Assembly: GCA_963457665.1 (NCBI GenBank) | Contig: OY735224.1 | Location: forward strand, 46,883,311-46,947,310 | From: Thysanoteuthis rhombus | Taxonomy: Eukaryota; Mollusca; Cephalopoda; Oegopsida; Thysanoteuthidae | Reading direction: 5' to 3' | Length of the DNA stretch: 64,000 nucleotides | Part shown: piece after piece, positions 1-12,500 of the stretch | Layout of the letters: the number at the start of each line of letters is the position of its first letter | Numbering within the stretch: the stretch's first letter is position 1 | Program-made: the position numbers and the translations under genes | Notes under the pieces: model-generated | What the model saw: the letters and a program-made list of their open reading frames with translations, nothing else | What the model was told of the DNA's origin: nothing | The model's database searches: none

Positions 1-220
1 TTTGGGATTAAGTATGATTGTAAATTGAGCCCCCCATTAAAAACTTATTAAGTTACTTTCCTAGCCTTTTGGGGGGTTTGATCACCAAAAAGAAGAAAAT
101 TTCAAGAAAACAAGCACAAATACTGCTGGACATAAACAAAGGGATCAATTTGGCATGAAGAATCATTGTGAATTGAACACCCTAATAAAAACCCATTTAG
201 GTTTACGACCCTTCTCAAAA
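1..220 (+). repeat. Diverged pieces of dispersed repeat family A
   Basis: Phrases such as gggatcaatttggcatgaa and cattgtgaattgaacaccct match the middle of the family A copies at 21530, 29955 and 63115. A second piece at about 5-50 repeats part of the same segment, so this may be two rearranged fragments. It lies in a DBF4 intron. Confidence 0.45.
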
Positions 221-283
221 CTACAGACCAGTCATGTATATGTCAATCCATAAGAAACAGCACAGAAATCAACAAGGACTTAC

Positions 284-331
284 CGCAGTGTCTTTTCTGG
301 CACATTGCAACATAGCTTTACCACGAGTAAC
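284..331 (-). CDS. DBF4: DBF4 exon 5, 48-bp RGK-box exon
   Basis: This very short exon has 16 codons and is in phase 0 at both ends. The acceptor is CTTTCCTTCCAG| and the donor is GCG|GTAAGT. It encodes VTRGKAMLQCARKDTA, matching the RGK...A.KD box that follows motif N in animal DBF4. The next exon is outside the window. Confidence 0.8.
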
Positions 332-1907
332 CTGGAAGGAAAGAGAATGAAATGAAAGAAAAGTCAACTTATACCCACATTGGACATATTCACATCCAGC
401 TCATTCATTTCTGAAATATTTTTTTTTTGTGCAGCTTGCACCGTTTATTTTAGGGGCAAATCCCTTGAAATCTATTTCACTTGTAACACGTTTTTATTTT
501 TCATTTTATTCTATTTTATTTTTTTTTTTAAATTGATCCGTTTCACTCCTAGGAAAACAACAAATGAGGGAGAAGTGGGTCACCCCACCCATATGGATTC
601 ATAAGCTCCTTTCTGATCAGTTCAGATAACATAGGATTCCCCAAAATCCACAGAATTCAACCAATCAGCGCTAATTCTTTCAAACAGTGTATATCGCGCT
701 TCTAGGCAGGTTCTGACTTTTAACACGTTAACAATCACGCCTGCAGATGGGATCAGGCTGTCAGAGACTCATGATCATACCTGAAAGTGTAATCAGGGAT
801 AAAATGCTCAAAGGGTTTCAGAATAAGGTTCTATTACAATGTAATGCCAAAGTGGAACTTACCTTTTGCCCATATACATATTTCATGTTTATATATAATT
901 CTCAAGGGAGGGGGGTAAAGTGAAGGGGAAGCTGCCATTTAATAGGTCAAAAATGGAGGAGACTTTTGCCTAAATGAAAATGTTTTAAGAAAGCATTAGA
1001 GTAGGGGGTCCTGTATTTATAATGTAACTATAAATTGCCAAACTGGACTTTTTGTTCAATATATACATATATTCAACAACATATAACTTTGACTAGCTTA
1101 AATTCTTTTACACATGTAACAACTGATTTTAAATCTTATAATATAAAAGGCCTTATCATGATCTTTGTTTGTTGGTTTTTGGTCACATTAAAGCGTGCAT
1201 GGGCAACCATTTTCTCCATGGCAACATTTTTTTGTGGCCCCAGGCCAATCTAGTCACTTATTTAAAATTTTACGCAATTTTTCTCAGAAAGTCTATTTTA
1301 TAATCTATATTGTAAAATTACTATTGTTCTGACTTCACAAATCAATAATATAATAATTCATGTCTGAAATAGAAATTAAGTACGCTTTCTTATTACCATC
1401 AACATGTTTTAAGTGAATGTGTAGCTTGAATAAAAGATGAAAAATATCTTCATTTGGCCTGCAAGATAAAAAAGGTTGCCCATGCCTGACTTTAAGCAAA
1501 CGAAGAGAGAGAGAGAAGGATTGATGTAAACACACAGACGCATAATGGGCTATTGCTGCAGGTAAAGCTATAGTTTCCATGTCTTCACTGGAAGTAAGCA
1601 GTCAACTTACCTCTCCTTTTAATCAATAACATTAACGGCAAGAGAATGAGTGAATGGAGAATCAACTTACTGTGAACGTCTTTTTTTCAAGAGTGGTTGG
1701 AGAAGGTGTATGTCCACTGTTGAAAGGACTCGAGATGGACATATTGGGGCTGCCAGTTGGAGATTGGTCATCATTTTTCAATTTTTCTTTGTCTTGATTT
1801 GTTACAAAATAATGAATCTCTTTACTAAGAAACTTTTCTATAGTCTAAAAAGAAAATGGAAAAATAGAAAATTTCAGATTAACAGTTTCAAAGTTAAATT
1901 CACAAAT

Positions 1908-1971
<64 letters not shown>

Positions 1972-2275
1972 AATGCTCCCTTATTCAGGGTTGAGCATTT
2001 TTCAAGTGAGGTAACTTGTTCATTCTAAGCTTATGCAATGCTCTTCCAACATGGAAGAGAGCACCCTGGTGGATGGGGAATATATGCGTAAATAAATATA
2101 TTGCTTAAATTCAACCTTACTGACCGTCCAGTTCCGTGGAGTAGAGGGAGGACACCAACCTATGGGCCTGAAGCGAAGTTTTCGATCCTACCTTGTGGTA
2201 TTGAATGGGATAATGGATAGTCTATAGCTACACTGAAGAGTTGTAATACAACGAAACAGCTGTCTGCTGATCACT

Positions 2276-2307
<32 letters not shown>

Positions 2308-3304
2308 AAAAATTTTCATCAACTTTTGTAAAGAAAATCTCAACCCATCTTCCTATGGGCATCACGTTCCATCCAATTCATTCTACAGCCCTCTTCATTT
2401 GTAAAATGTAATGTCCATACAGATTTTACACGAGATGAGGTCCGTAGAATGAATCAGACGAACCATTGTGCCTACATCAAAAGATATGATGAAGAATTCA
2501 GATTATCCGAACACAAGATGGTGTGTTGATGACACTTCTCCAAGTCAGACAACTTTGGTTTAGACAATCAAATCTCTTCACCGTATCCTAAATTTAGGGG
2601 ACACATTTAGTTTGACCAATTCTTCAGCCCTTGTCTGGTGTAGAATTAAAGGAAAAGACGCAAATCTTTCTCTACTCCAGGCAAAGAGAAATTGTCTTTG
2701 ATATACCAACTGTCTGCTAGGATAATGTAATGGTTAGTCAGCCTACCTCATGCACAATAGGTCCAGGGTTTGGATTGAAGAGAACTCTACATTAGGAGAA
2801 ATTTTCCTGTGCATTCAGCCCCTAATTGAGTACACCCCAAGCTGTGTGATTAGGGTGAGGGTATCCCCTACAGCAAACTTGCATATAACCAATGGGATGG
2901 TAATAAAAACTCATGCATGTGTTCTAGTATGATTCTGCTCTCATCCACATGATGTGATCCCCTAACAAGTGGAATCCAAGTTCTCCACTATGTCTGGGGT
3001 GTTATTGGAAGGGAGACCAACCAGTAGCTCCACAACATGAAGGACCCATTGTGGATGTGATGGCCAACATGAACGAAAAACAACCCATGCAGTAGCTTCT
3101 GAGGCCATCCACAAGGCCGAGGAGAATATTTATTGAATAACCAATTTCTAATTGACAACGTACCAATTCTTATGGAAGTATATTGATTTTTTTTCTCTTG
3201 AATACCTGCTTTACTTAATATCACAATTCGTTCCGAATCACCAGGTGCACTCTGCACACCTGACAAGGGCTGAAAACTGGTTGACAACATTACTCGAGAC
3301 AAAA

Positions 3305-3335
<31 letters not shown>

Positions 3336-5606
3336 TGGATGAAAATATCAGAATTCACTTACAGCTCCAAGTTTTTCTAATTTTTCCTCTACTTTTTTTT
3401 CTTGTTTGACACCTTTTAAATCCAGATAAATCTTTTTGCCTGCCAGGGGGAGTTTTTCTTTAAATTCAAGTTTTCTGCGGCTATTAGCATTGTCTTTAGC
3501 TGAAGAAGAAAAAAAAGTGAAAATTAGATTTTTTTTTTTACAGGAAGAATTAGGGTCTGGCTGTTGAATCTGATACAAGACAAATATATTCAACAACTGA
3601 TGGATACATTTAACCCAGTAAAGAACTTTACTAGTCAACTATTGCATGACATTATTATAACAAACAAATGGCACATGCCATAATACAGTTAGAAAATTGA
3701 AGGAAAAAAAAAAAGATTTTAATCCATTGGAGTAACAAAACCAGTTGGAAAAGGGGGAAAAAGGGGGGGGGGGATATTTTTAATTTTGAAAAGAATTGAA
3801 ATTCAACCATATACTCTCTCTCTCTCATAGTCTCTATAAATTCATCTCAATCATTCCAACCAAAATTTTCCAAAAATGCCTTACCATCACAAAAGCTCCA
3901 TCATGGCTGTGGGGGAATGACTGTCTATTTTACAATAATGGATCATTATTGAAAATCAAGCCCTCCCCAAAATGGGGGGAAAATAAAAAAATTTAAAAAA
4001 TTTAAATTTTTTTTTTCCCCAAATTGAAAAAAGGCCATTTTCACAAGGTGGCTACTAGACTACCCATGTAAATTCCCAAGATTCTATGGCAAAAAATGTG
4101 ACATGGGGCACTGAAATAAACACAAGGATGGACCAACAGACGAGTGAAAAGGGAAGACTACCTCTAGCCTATGTTTTTGTATGTTAAATTGAGTTGGTGA
4201 TCATGGCCATGGTGATTCAAATTAAAAAGACCAAACAAACAACGTCCAGTTTTTCCCCTGATCTCAATCCAAGTGTTTAGACAGTATTTACACATCATTG
4301 GATCTCGATGTGCCGTCTTGTTGAGTTGACGGAAAAATTATGAATACATTCCAAGTCTATGTCTTCAATCAAACATATTGATCGAGATTTGCTGTGGGTC
4401 AGGGCACACGAACCTGTAGCATGCAAAGAATTTTTTATTGGCATGAGGGTGATGATATTTTCTGTTACTGATTTTATTTAAATAAATAATGATAAATAAA
4501 AAACAAAACAAAAACCTGGCAACCTTTCATTTATCAGCTATCACCTCAGTTAATGTCTAAATAGACTTCTTAAAGAATATTTTCGATCATTTGGTTCTCT
4601 CAACGAAATATTTTGTGAAAAACAAATATAAGAAAAAAAAAAAAAAAGAAAATCAAAATCTGCAGTTCATCAATTCTCATGTGCCAGCAAATGGATTGTT
4701 TCATTTAGTTAAAAACATTATCACCAACATGGGCATGCGCTCTAACAAGGCCCCCCTCCCCCGTGGTAACTAACTATAATAAGCTTGCAGACATAGTGGA
4801 GGGGAATGAATCAAGCAAAGCAAAACAACAATGCAACAAAAAACAAACTAACAAACAAAAAAAAAAAAACTACAAAAAACCAAACACAGACAAATTTACC
4901 ATTCAACAAGGGAGGGAAAAAAAAAAAAAAAAATAGGCGGACATGCTATTTCGAGGGCAACAGGGAGGAACACAATAGCATTCCAAAAACGTTCACTGTG
5001 TGCATTCTTCTAAATTTGGCTAATTTTTTTTTCTTTCTCCTCATTGAACAGTAAATTTACCTTCATCTTGTCTTTTCTGATTCTCCTTTGCGACACCTTT
5101 ACAATTCAAAGCTGCATTCCCAGCATGCTCCAGGAGTTGCCATCTTTTATGAACTGAGAATTGGAAGACAAAGGAAAATTTGTTTTTTTTCTTTCTTGTC
5201 AGAGTGATATTTCCACAATATACTTAATACTTCTTCATTACAAACAATTCCTACATTGCTTTTACATTTGGGTTTATATACATTGAAATAAATTGATAAA
5301 GGAAGCCCAAAACCAGTAATTACATGAACATTTAAACATCCGTATATAGAAGGAAAGATTGTTTTTCTCGAGGGGTTCCCTATAAAATTTAATTATTGAA
5401 AAAGATTCAAGTTTGAAGACTACTGCTTTAAATATAAATGCAACAATTCCAAAATCTCTTGTGCTTACCTGATGTTTTATTTCCACTCGTTGGAAGTGGC
5501 CGTGGCTGATTCTCCTTCACAATTTTGCCTGTTTTCATTATTGGTTACCTGCAGCCACTCAGAGCTTGGTTCGAATCCGTCGTCATACTTCCATCCTCAA
5601 TTCGAA
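284..5606 (-). CDS. DBF4: DBF4/ASK-type activator of Cdc7 kinase, 5' part of gene (five coding exons)
   Basis: DBF4 proteins bind and activate Cdc7, the nuclear kinase that phosphorylates MCM proteins to fire replication origins. Joining five minus-strand coding segments (5469-5538, 5061-5153, 3363-3499, 1671-1844, 284-331) gives one open frame of 174 residues with consistent phases. The family hallmark is the BRCT-like motif N at about residues 70-116: GKKIYLDL at 75-82 in exon 3, then FLSKEI and YFVTN at 105-116 in exon 4. A Ser/Pro/Thr-rich linker follows at about 127-150. Next comes VTRGKAMLQCARKD, which matches the RGK...A.KD block found downstream of motif N in animal DBF4. The first ATG has A at -3 and an in-frame stop three codons upstream, so the start is firm. 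Motif M, motif C and the stop codon must lie beyond the left edge. Identification is from remembered family motifs; DBF4 and DBF4B paralogues cannot be told apart here. Confidence 0.88.
332..1670. other. DBF4 intron 4, no further feature seen
   Basis: AT-rich sequence between the coding segments at 284-331 and 1671-1844. It contains homopolymer T and A runs and short open frames without recognisable motifs or splice sites. Confidence 0.6.
1671..1844 (-). CDS. DBF4: DBF4 exon 4, second half of motif N and linker
   Basis: This 174-bp exon is in phase 0 at both ends. The acceptor is TTCTTTTTAG| and the donor is ACA|GTAAGT. It encodes TIEKFLSKEIHYFVTN, the conserved second half of motif N, then a Ser/Pro/Thr-rich low-complexity linker with four S/T-P steps. 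Such linkers are typical between DBF4 motifs. Confidence 0.88.
1903..1968. repeat. (CA)n(TA)n microsatellite
   Basis: A short CA run is followed by an uninterrupted TA run. It sits at the edge of SINE-like unit F, as at 19162 and 59360. Confidence 0.95.
1970..2285 (+). mobile_element. tRNA-derived SINE-like unit F, copy 1
   Basis: Shares long phrases with 19231-19497 and 59055-59360: gaagagagcaccctggtgga, aataaatatattgcttaaat, ggataatggatagtctatag and ttgtaatacaacgaaacagc. It contains gttttcgatcctacc, which resembles an RNA polymerase III B box (GGTTCGATCC), suggesting tRNA ancestry. The copy is followed by a (CA)(TA) run at 2274-2308. Confidence 0.6.
2715..2935 (+). mobile_element. SINE-like dispersed repeat, second family
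   Basis: The segment from gctgtgtgattagggtgagg to accaatgggatggtaataaa recurs in diverged form at 41645-41715. The 5' part (aatggttagtcagcctacc, then ccagggtttggatt) is reminiscent of pol III A and B boxes, but weakly so. Confidence 0.4.
3301..3327. repeat. poly(A) tract
   Basis: Twenty-seven consecutive A residues, with no retroelement recognised immediately upstream. Confidence 0.9.
3363..3499 (-). CDS. DBF4: DBF4 exon 3, first half of motif N
   Basis: This 137-bp exon has a strong acceptor (long pyrimidine run, CTTCTTCAG|) and a perfect donor GCT|GTAAGT. It encodes GKKIYLDLKGV followed by a charged helix and EKLEKLGA. These correspond to the first beta strand and helix of the DBF4 BRCT-like motif N. 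It leaves in phase 0. Confidence 0.88.
3500..5060. other. DBF4 intron 2, AT-rich
   Basis: Apart from poly(A), G-rich and T-rich runs (3690-3775, 4008-4020, 4630-4650, 4858-4935) I see no gene or element. Confidence 0.55.
5061..5153 (-). CDS. DBF4: DBF4 exon 2 (coding)
   Basis: This 93-bp exon runs from acceptor TTCTCAG| to donor GAAG|GTAAAT. It enters with two bases of a split codon and leaves with one, matching its neighbours. It encodes a basic, Lys/Gln-rich stretch beginning HKRWQLLEHAGNAAL and ending KENQKRQDE. The other two frames are closed. Confidence 0.78.
5469..5606 (-). CDS. DBF4: DBF4 exon with start codon and 5' leader
   Basis: The coding part is 5469-5538: ATG plus 23 codons and one base. 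It begins MKTGKIVKENQPRP, is basic and has no known domain. The donor is CAG|GTAAGC. The 5' leader (5539-5606) is preceded by a long pyrimidine tract and ATTTAG, a good acceptor, so an upstream noncoding exon is likely. The leader holds two short upstream ATGs: one frame of three codons, and one of 13 codons ending at the TAA three codons before the main start. Confidence 0.8.
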
Positions 5607-7294
5607 CTAAATGAACAGGGAGCAAGGGAAAAAAAAACAAAAACAAAACACAGTCAATAAAAGATCTCAGAAAGTTTTATAAAAAGAACATACTGTATAT
5701 TTCCGGCAGCAAAAAAAAAAACAAAAAACACTACCCCTACCCTAAGAAATAAATCTCAGAAATTCACTTGCTTCCCTGGAAGGTTAGTTATTTTTATAAG
5801 CCCATGAGAAGCCCAAAGGGAGGTAATCCATGCTAGACAATAATCTGAACTCTTCTTGCCCACCTCTGAATGAAGAGTAGAAATTACACTTGGCATGAAA
5901 TAGTGAATAAACAAAAGTATCATAAATAATAGAAAGAAAAAAAAAAAACAAGGACCATAAGTTAAGCAATACATTCACCATCCATAGTAGTAGTGGAAGG
6001 ACAAAGAAGTAGTCATTTTCTGATTCAATTAACTCTTATACTAGTAAAATATTACAATTATTTCAAATAAAATTTATGTATTCTCTCTATCAATTTTAAT
6101 TTGAAGCCTCATCAAAATGATTAGAGATGAACATGTTTATTTGTAATTGATAACTGAATAATATCAATACTTTTAAAACATTCAAATAAATAGTTTTTGC
6201 GTTATAAGTAAAAAAAAAAAATAACTAATAAACCCACTTTCAAAATCCCGCCCATCACAAAAAATAATTTTTTAAAAATAAATGAATAAATAAAAATCAA
6301 AGATTTTTTCAAGAAAACTCCCATCATCTGATTCTGAAATTAATTTTCAAGCATTGATGTAAACCTGCTTGTAAGAGTTATAAAATACAGTAAAACTCTC
6401 TTCTCTCTTTGATGTTGAATATCCTTAGCCTAAATAAATAGTAAAAATGGTTTTTAATATTCTATTTGTTGTTGGCAATCCTTTTCAGCAATTCTTTCTC
6501 CCTTGTCTAAAATGAAGACGTGTTTACAATTAGGAAATCAAAAGTCCATAAATAAATAAAACGTAAAGAGAAGAAGGGAGTCTGAGCCTGATTATTTTGT
6601 GGAAATGTTCTCAAAATATATCGAGGAACCTTTTGGTAACATTTCTCATAGTTAATTACCAAAATTGTTTGTGTATAATATGCATCCTTAATTATGGACC
6701 AAGAAATCCTGGAAACCAACATGTATAATACACACCAACTTTTCAGAATTTGTAGTCTAAATTTAACCCTTGTTCAACCTTTTCCCCCAGTTGAAATAGA
6801 CTAAAAATAAGATTTGATATAATTTACATTATGCTCAAGATCCTTGTGAATAAAACATTCTAAACAACTCCAGTGTTTGGTTAGTGATTTAAACTCAATG
6901 TTTCACATAAGTTAGCTGGGATCATAGATTCAACTTCCTTTCAATCAGGTCATCACTAATATGGCTGTGGACTTGGTCGAGAAAAAAAGGTAACATGGAG
7001 TTCTCATATATAATATGCAATGCTACGTTCAAGGTTTGAAACATCAAGACAAAAGTACTTTTTCACCACAAATAATTTTAGCATTTGTCCATTCTGACCG
7101 TAAAATTGCAAAGCTGAATATTATTTTTAAGTAATGTTATAAAAACGAATTAGTCTCAATGTTTTTTTTGGGGGGGGGGGGGTTAAACACAGAGTGTTTA
7201 GTAAAACGGTAAACAAAAACAGTTTGAGTGCTTGAAATTTACAACAGATTCAATTTCTATCATCCAGTTTTGTTTTTTTTTTTTTTACCTCAAA

Positions 7295-7560
7295 CGATGC
7301 TAATTCACAACAAAGATCCAAAATGATTGAACTAGGCATAAAACGAGGTTCCATGAAAAATGCACGCAGGATAAAAGCCCACACGGAAATTATCTTCCCA
7401 TTGGAACATTTTTTTGTGTAGGTATTTTTCATATGCCCATTTCAGATAGTAAAGAATTTTTGAGTGGGCTTTTTTCATGGAAGCACCTATCTTAACCCCA
7501 AAGGAAAGTACTCTAAGCTGGTCATTAATTAGAACTCCTACATATTGCATACGAATGAAA
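7295..7560 (-). pseudogene. Possible non-LTR reverse transcriptase remnant
   Basis: The minus-strand frame reads YVGVLINDQLRVLSF, then MKKAHSKILYYLKWAYEKY, then FYPACIF. This resembles the Y-L-G-V-x-I ... K-K-A-x-x-x-L-x-x-L ... F-Y pattern near the C-terminal end of CR1/jockey-type reverse transcriptases. The frame breaks after about 75 codons and no catalytic motif is present. It is unrelated to the RTE-like family elsewhere in the window. The call rests on pattern memory only. Confidence 0.33.
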
Positions 7561-7684
7561 AGTATAAGTTATACTTAAAATAAAATAGAAAATGAACAAA
7601 AGTATCATTATGTACTTCATCACAAAAATTCATTTCATATTAGTCAGTCACAGCAGATGAGCCAGAGACCAACAGGAACCATGA

Positions 7685-7718
<34 letters not shown>

Positions 7719-8371
7719 CAAACTACAGACATTCTATTACGACATTAACTGGTAAAAAAAAAAAAAAAAAAAAAGTCACATCTTCCTTCCTATTTCTGTT
7801 GTTCAATGCAACTGCGACCGATAGACAAGTATCTAATAGAGATGTGTGGACAGGTCTACAAAGCAATAGGTACTTACCATTCAAATTGGTTCTGATGAAA
7901 TTTCTTTTCTATTGTTTTAAATCTGGCTCTTACTAAATAGCAAACGATATTTTGTTTAAATCTTCAAGTAATGTTCTATATTTTGGATTTATCTACAGGA
8001 ACAGTAGAATACTGATGATGGCTCTCTGATTATAACAAACTTTTATGTACCGATTCCTCTATATATGAAAGTTATTTCAAGGATTCCTCTAGTCTAGGTT
8101 GATAAAGGCTGGTCTACCGTCACGTGAGGCCCCAAAGTCCATTCTAGACTATCTTCTACTAGTAGTGACGCAAGTACAAATATTGAGCTGATTTCAAAGT
8201 CTGACTAAATTTGACCGATTCTCTTCAAGGCAGAAGGTCCAAAGGTCTTCCTTGACGAAGAGAGATTCTGGGTAATAGACTTGTCACAATAGCAAAAAAT
8301 AATATAAACAAGTTTCGACAAGAGTTCAGGTCAAGTGAAAGAGTGTACAGAATAAAACGGATCATGTTTAT

Positions 8372-8560
8372 TTAATTAAAATAGAAAAAAAAAATATAAA
8401 TTGTGACAGGTGGTGAAGAGTTGATACCATATTCATTTGGGTAGAACACGTACTCATGAACATCATCTTTACTCTTTTTGAATTCTCGGAATTCAGAAAG
8501 TGTCTCCCAGAAGCCACATATTTTGATCATCAGAGACTTGACCCCAGCTTCATTTTGCAT
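8372..8560 (-). other. Unassigned open frame with protein-like composition
   Basis: Sixty-two codons on the minus strand contain VKSLMIKICGFWETLSEF and DDVHEYVFYPNEYG. The mixed charge and aromatic residues are less AT-driven than in neighbouring chance frames. I recognise no family, and there is no good acceptor immediately upstream. It could be a lost exon, a transposon scrap or chance. Confidence 0.2.
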
Positions 8561-9424
8561 CTCATGTCAGGAGTTGTTTTTCATATTTCTTCAAAAACTA
8601 TTAATAATTCTTAAATTTTTTTCCCCCCTTGCATCCATTCTAAAAAGAAGTTGTTTTCATAAAGAAGAATTTCCCTGTCGTGTTATGCGTGCAATGTATT
8701 TCAGAAATTGGAGAAAGAGGCAATTTTGGTAATTTGCTGTAATCTTTCATTGGAATACACAAAACCCTAATCTTCAAACCCTGTAATGATAGAATCTTCA
8801 GTTCTCCTCAGACGCATCTCTAATTATTGGCTACGAAATCCTCAGAAAGACCCGGTTCATTTCAACTAGAAATAAGATTTTATATAATTTGGATTATGTT
8901 TTGAATTTACGAAATTTACACAGTATTTACCGACAGCTTAGATAAAGCAAGAGAAGGCTTTAAAAACTGGAGCTGGAATCGTAGTGAATGCCGATGAAAA
9001 TGCTGTATTCAGATTCATTATCTCAAAATATTCATATTTTGTATTGGATTAAAAAAATTGCTTTCCTCATTATCAAATAATATTACATTCGTTGTTATTT
9101 TCTTTAGGACAGTATCATATCATATATAGTAGTTATACTTGAATATTTTGAGTCTCTAATGATCGATTATGGATCAGTTTTATCTTTGTATGTTCTATTT
9201 TATTTATCCAGTTTTGATATATGTGGTAACGTTAGAGGATCAATTAACTGTGTTAATCAAAGGAAACCTTTAATTAGCTTGGACCATAGATAGGATATAC
9301 TTTCAGTCATGCTGTTCAAAATATGACCATGCACTTGGCCAAAAGAAGAAAAATGATGACAGTTTTTTCTTGTGTATAATACACACCAATAACTTTAATG
9401 TTTGAAAATCTGGAGGTTAGGAGG

Positions 9425-9530
9425 AAGATCCATCGGTGTGGCCTGTACATGTGACAAATATATAGCCAACCAGACCAATTTAAAAACTGAAGAAACCCAT
9501 ATTGATGTTAACAATTTTGACAGACTATTT
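9425..9530 (+). repeat. Family A fragment, 3' part
   Basis: Phrases gtggcctgtacatgtgacaa, agccaaccagaccaatttaa and cccatattgatgttaacaat match the 3' end of family A (compare 22190-22260 and 30560-30640). A poly(A) run follows at 9534-9558. Confidence 0.55.
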
Positions 9531-12500
9531 CTAGAAAAAAAAAAAAAAAAAAAAAAAACCTCTTCATATTTTTCGATCAGCTCTGTCCAAGACCAATTGT
9601 TGGACATAGACCCACCCTCCCCAAGTGAGTGTAAGATCAAATGTACCTTTCCAAGCGGTTTCGTAGGTGGCTTAGTGACATGCAAATCCTCTTAGCTACT
9701 TGAGTTAGGCACGAGTCACACTTACAATCAGGTGCCAATTGGATTCCATCAGATGGACGATTCTTCAAGTCTACTAGCGGTCAATAGGAGTGTTCTTACG
9801 ACCTTAAGAACCTTCTGGCTTCTAATGTCCAAGATCGTGTCAGATGTCATGGCCAATTAAAGGGGGAGAAATTAATCTAGCATCACTTCTTTTTCAAATT
9901 AGAAAAAAAAAAAAATTGAAATAGTGACATTTTTGTATCATCACAAACAACTTCAGATGATTGATAAAGCCTATTTTTTTTCATTATTTTCAGGAAAATT
10001 GACATTTTCATTACTTTTGCCTCATGCAAAACTACAACACATTGATATCATTCCAATAATGAAAGTTTCAATAAAAGTAAACATTGAATCATAAAATGGC
10101 TAATAAATAGTTTTCTGAAATAATTTGCTTTGTAGTTATGTTACAAGTTAATTGTGCGTTTACTATACTTAGAATATTGTTTGACGAATGGGTACACGAA
10201 AGAAAAAAGTTTTTGCTAGTCTAGTAAAAATTGTTTTAAGAGGAGTGTAAATAAGGTATTTGAATGTACCAAAAATTACTCGCAAAAGGCTTTTTTCTAT
10301 TCATTTCAGAATATTCCACTTTCTTGATGTAGTTATCCTTGTTTTAAATTAATCACATTGAATGAAATTTCAATTAAACCATAATTATCTTTTTATTTAT
10401 TTGAATTCATATATTATGGTCAGAAGACGCCAGACTTTCCTGTAGTAACCGAGAGTCAAGTCATAGTGACGAGAGTATTGAATGCCACAATCTGCAATTA
10501 AAAATACAGGTCGGCAACATTTTGCAAAAAACTGAAGTTCAAAGTGCAACCTAATCTTAGCTTTAGTCTTTACAGCCACAAAACAACTGAACACAACCAA
10601 AATAGATGGTGGGCCAGGGTTTGATCATCATAGTCTCATTATAAGATTTACAGGTACACACTTCTAAAACTCACAGATGTTCCCTTAAAGCCAGGGTTGT
10701 TTGAGAAGGGTGGAAATACCAGTAATAGATATATACGACATTTAAATTACCAGCAGTCTGTTTGCACATCAACCATAATAAATAGATATGGGATTGAAAC
10801 CATGTGATAATGTTTGGTTTTTTAATTTATGATACTTTTATTCATTTACTATTTTATACCAAGTTTAATTTATACACTTCATTCAGGTGATGAGAAATTC
10901 AGATTATTGTTGTACAAGTATGAATTGTATACTGATGTTCAAAATAAAAAAAAAATAAAATAAACCTGGTACTTTCCATCATAGAAAAGATCTTAACACA
11001 ATAGAGAATATATGTAGGTAACATTAAGGCCAAACTAGTTGGGAGAAGATATGGGAACACTGACCAGCCATGGGAAGCAGTCAGAGATGAATGGAGCTAC
11101 ATTTTTGTAATAAATTGTAAACAGCTCTCAGACAGCTGGACCAATTGACTCAGTTTTCTGAAGGGAAAAGCTATCCCAAACTAAAACAAACTCTGGGCAC
11201 ATACACTGTTTATCAGATGTTTCACCCATAATTGTTAGAATGAAATTGGAAAAGATATGATGAAGAAAAAAAAAAGGAGGCTCATTTTTTCCTCTCCCAG
11301 GAGTGAACACTTGATCCAAAGGTCACATACAGGAGTTCAGATCAGATAGATGACCTTCCTCAGGGGTTAAGAAAGGCCCATGAAAAAGTAACATGTAAGA
11401 AGTTCTCATGACTCACTTCAGGAATAATCAGAATTTTTTTTTTCCAGAAAATACAGTATTGATACTACGAATTTCTGTCAAAAACAAAGATATTTTCTAT
11501 TTCAAGTAGTTTTTAAGGTAAAATATAAATGATCAACAGGAATTATAAAAACAATATACCTTATATTTCTGTGGATAAGGCAACCCCCAGATAAAAAAAG
11601 ACCCCAATTACAGTCTGAATTTCATGGTTTTAGTTCACTGATCAGTCATTATTTTTGTACTTAGCCTGAGGGACAACCCCATTTTTTAGAGCATTTCTTT
11701 CAAAGTAAAGAGTTGTTTTATTTACTGAAATATGCAGTATTTCTAACCTTATGAAAGACTTTCAAACTCCATTGGAAAATGAAAAAGAATGGAGAACCTT
11801 AACAATAACCACAAAACTTAGCTTCCAAATTAAATAAAAAAGTCAGTTTATGACTGGTCTTGAATTGACATGTTAAATCATGAATTATTATCAACACAAT
11901 ATAAAACTGAATGAAGTATTGTCCGAGCAGACCATCTGGACAAGCTCTATGGAATTTCCAAATCCCATCAAATTCCTTCCTTTGTTGCTTTTTTATTGTT
12001 ATTTACTGAAATCACTACTGTGATAGTAATTTGGAAAACAAGCTTATTAACCCTCTATGACCTGGTTCCCAGTGAATATTTTAACAATAACTTACTAACA
12101 CTTGAATGACTAAATTTCATTTTTGATGATCATCAGGCTTTAAAAAGGAAGATTAATTCAGATATTTTAAAGCTGTAGTCTTTACTTTTAAATATATCAC
12201 AATATGCAAACTGAAGATACATCTGTAAGATGTTATAGGGGTTGGCATTCAAAGTGCAAAAATTTTAGAAATTTTAATACTTGTTTGGCAAGCTGGTTTC
12301 TTTTGTTTGTTTCTGAAGATGTTAATAAAAATATTTTTGTTGTTTAATCTGAAAGGAATCTTGGTTATAAATAGGTCTCAAGTGTGGTGTATTTGGTATT
12401 TGTGACTGTAACCTCTATTGTTCTTGAGGTATTTTTGGAGCAGGTGTTAGCATTTACTAATCAAACAATGAAGAATTATATTTATAAATACAAAATCACT

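Larger units (their letters stand above)
1845..3362. other. DBF4 intron 3, repeat-filled
   Basis: It contains a (CA)(TA) microsatellite, SINE-like unit F (1970-2285), a second SINE-like segment (2715-2935) and poly(A) at 3301-3327. No other exon is needed, because the exons at 3363 and 1844 join in phase 0 inside motif N. Confidence 0.6.
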
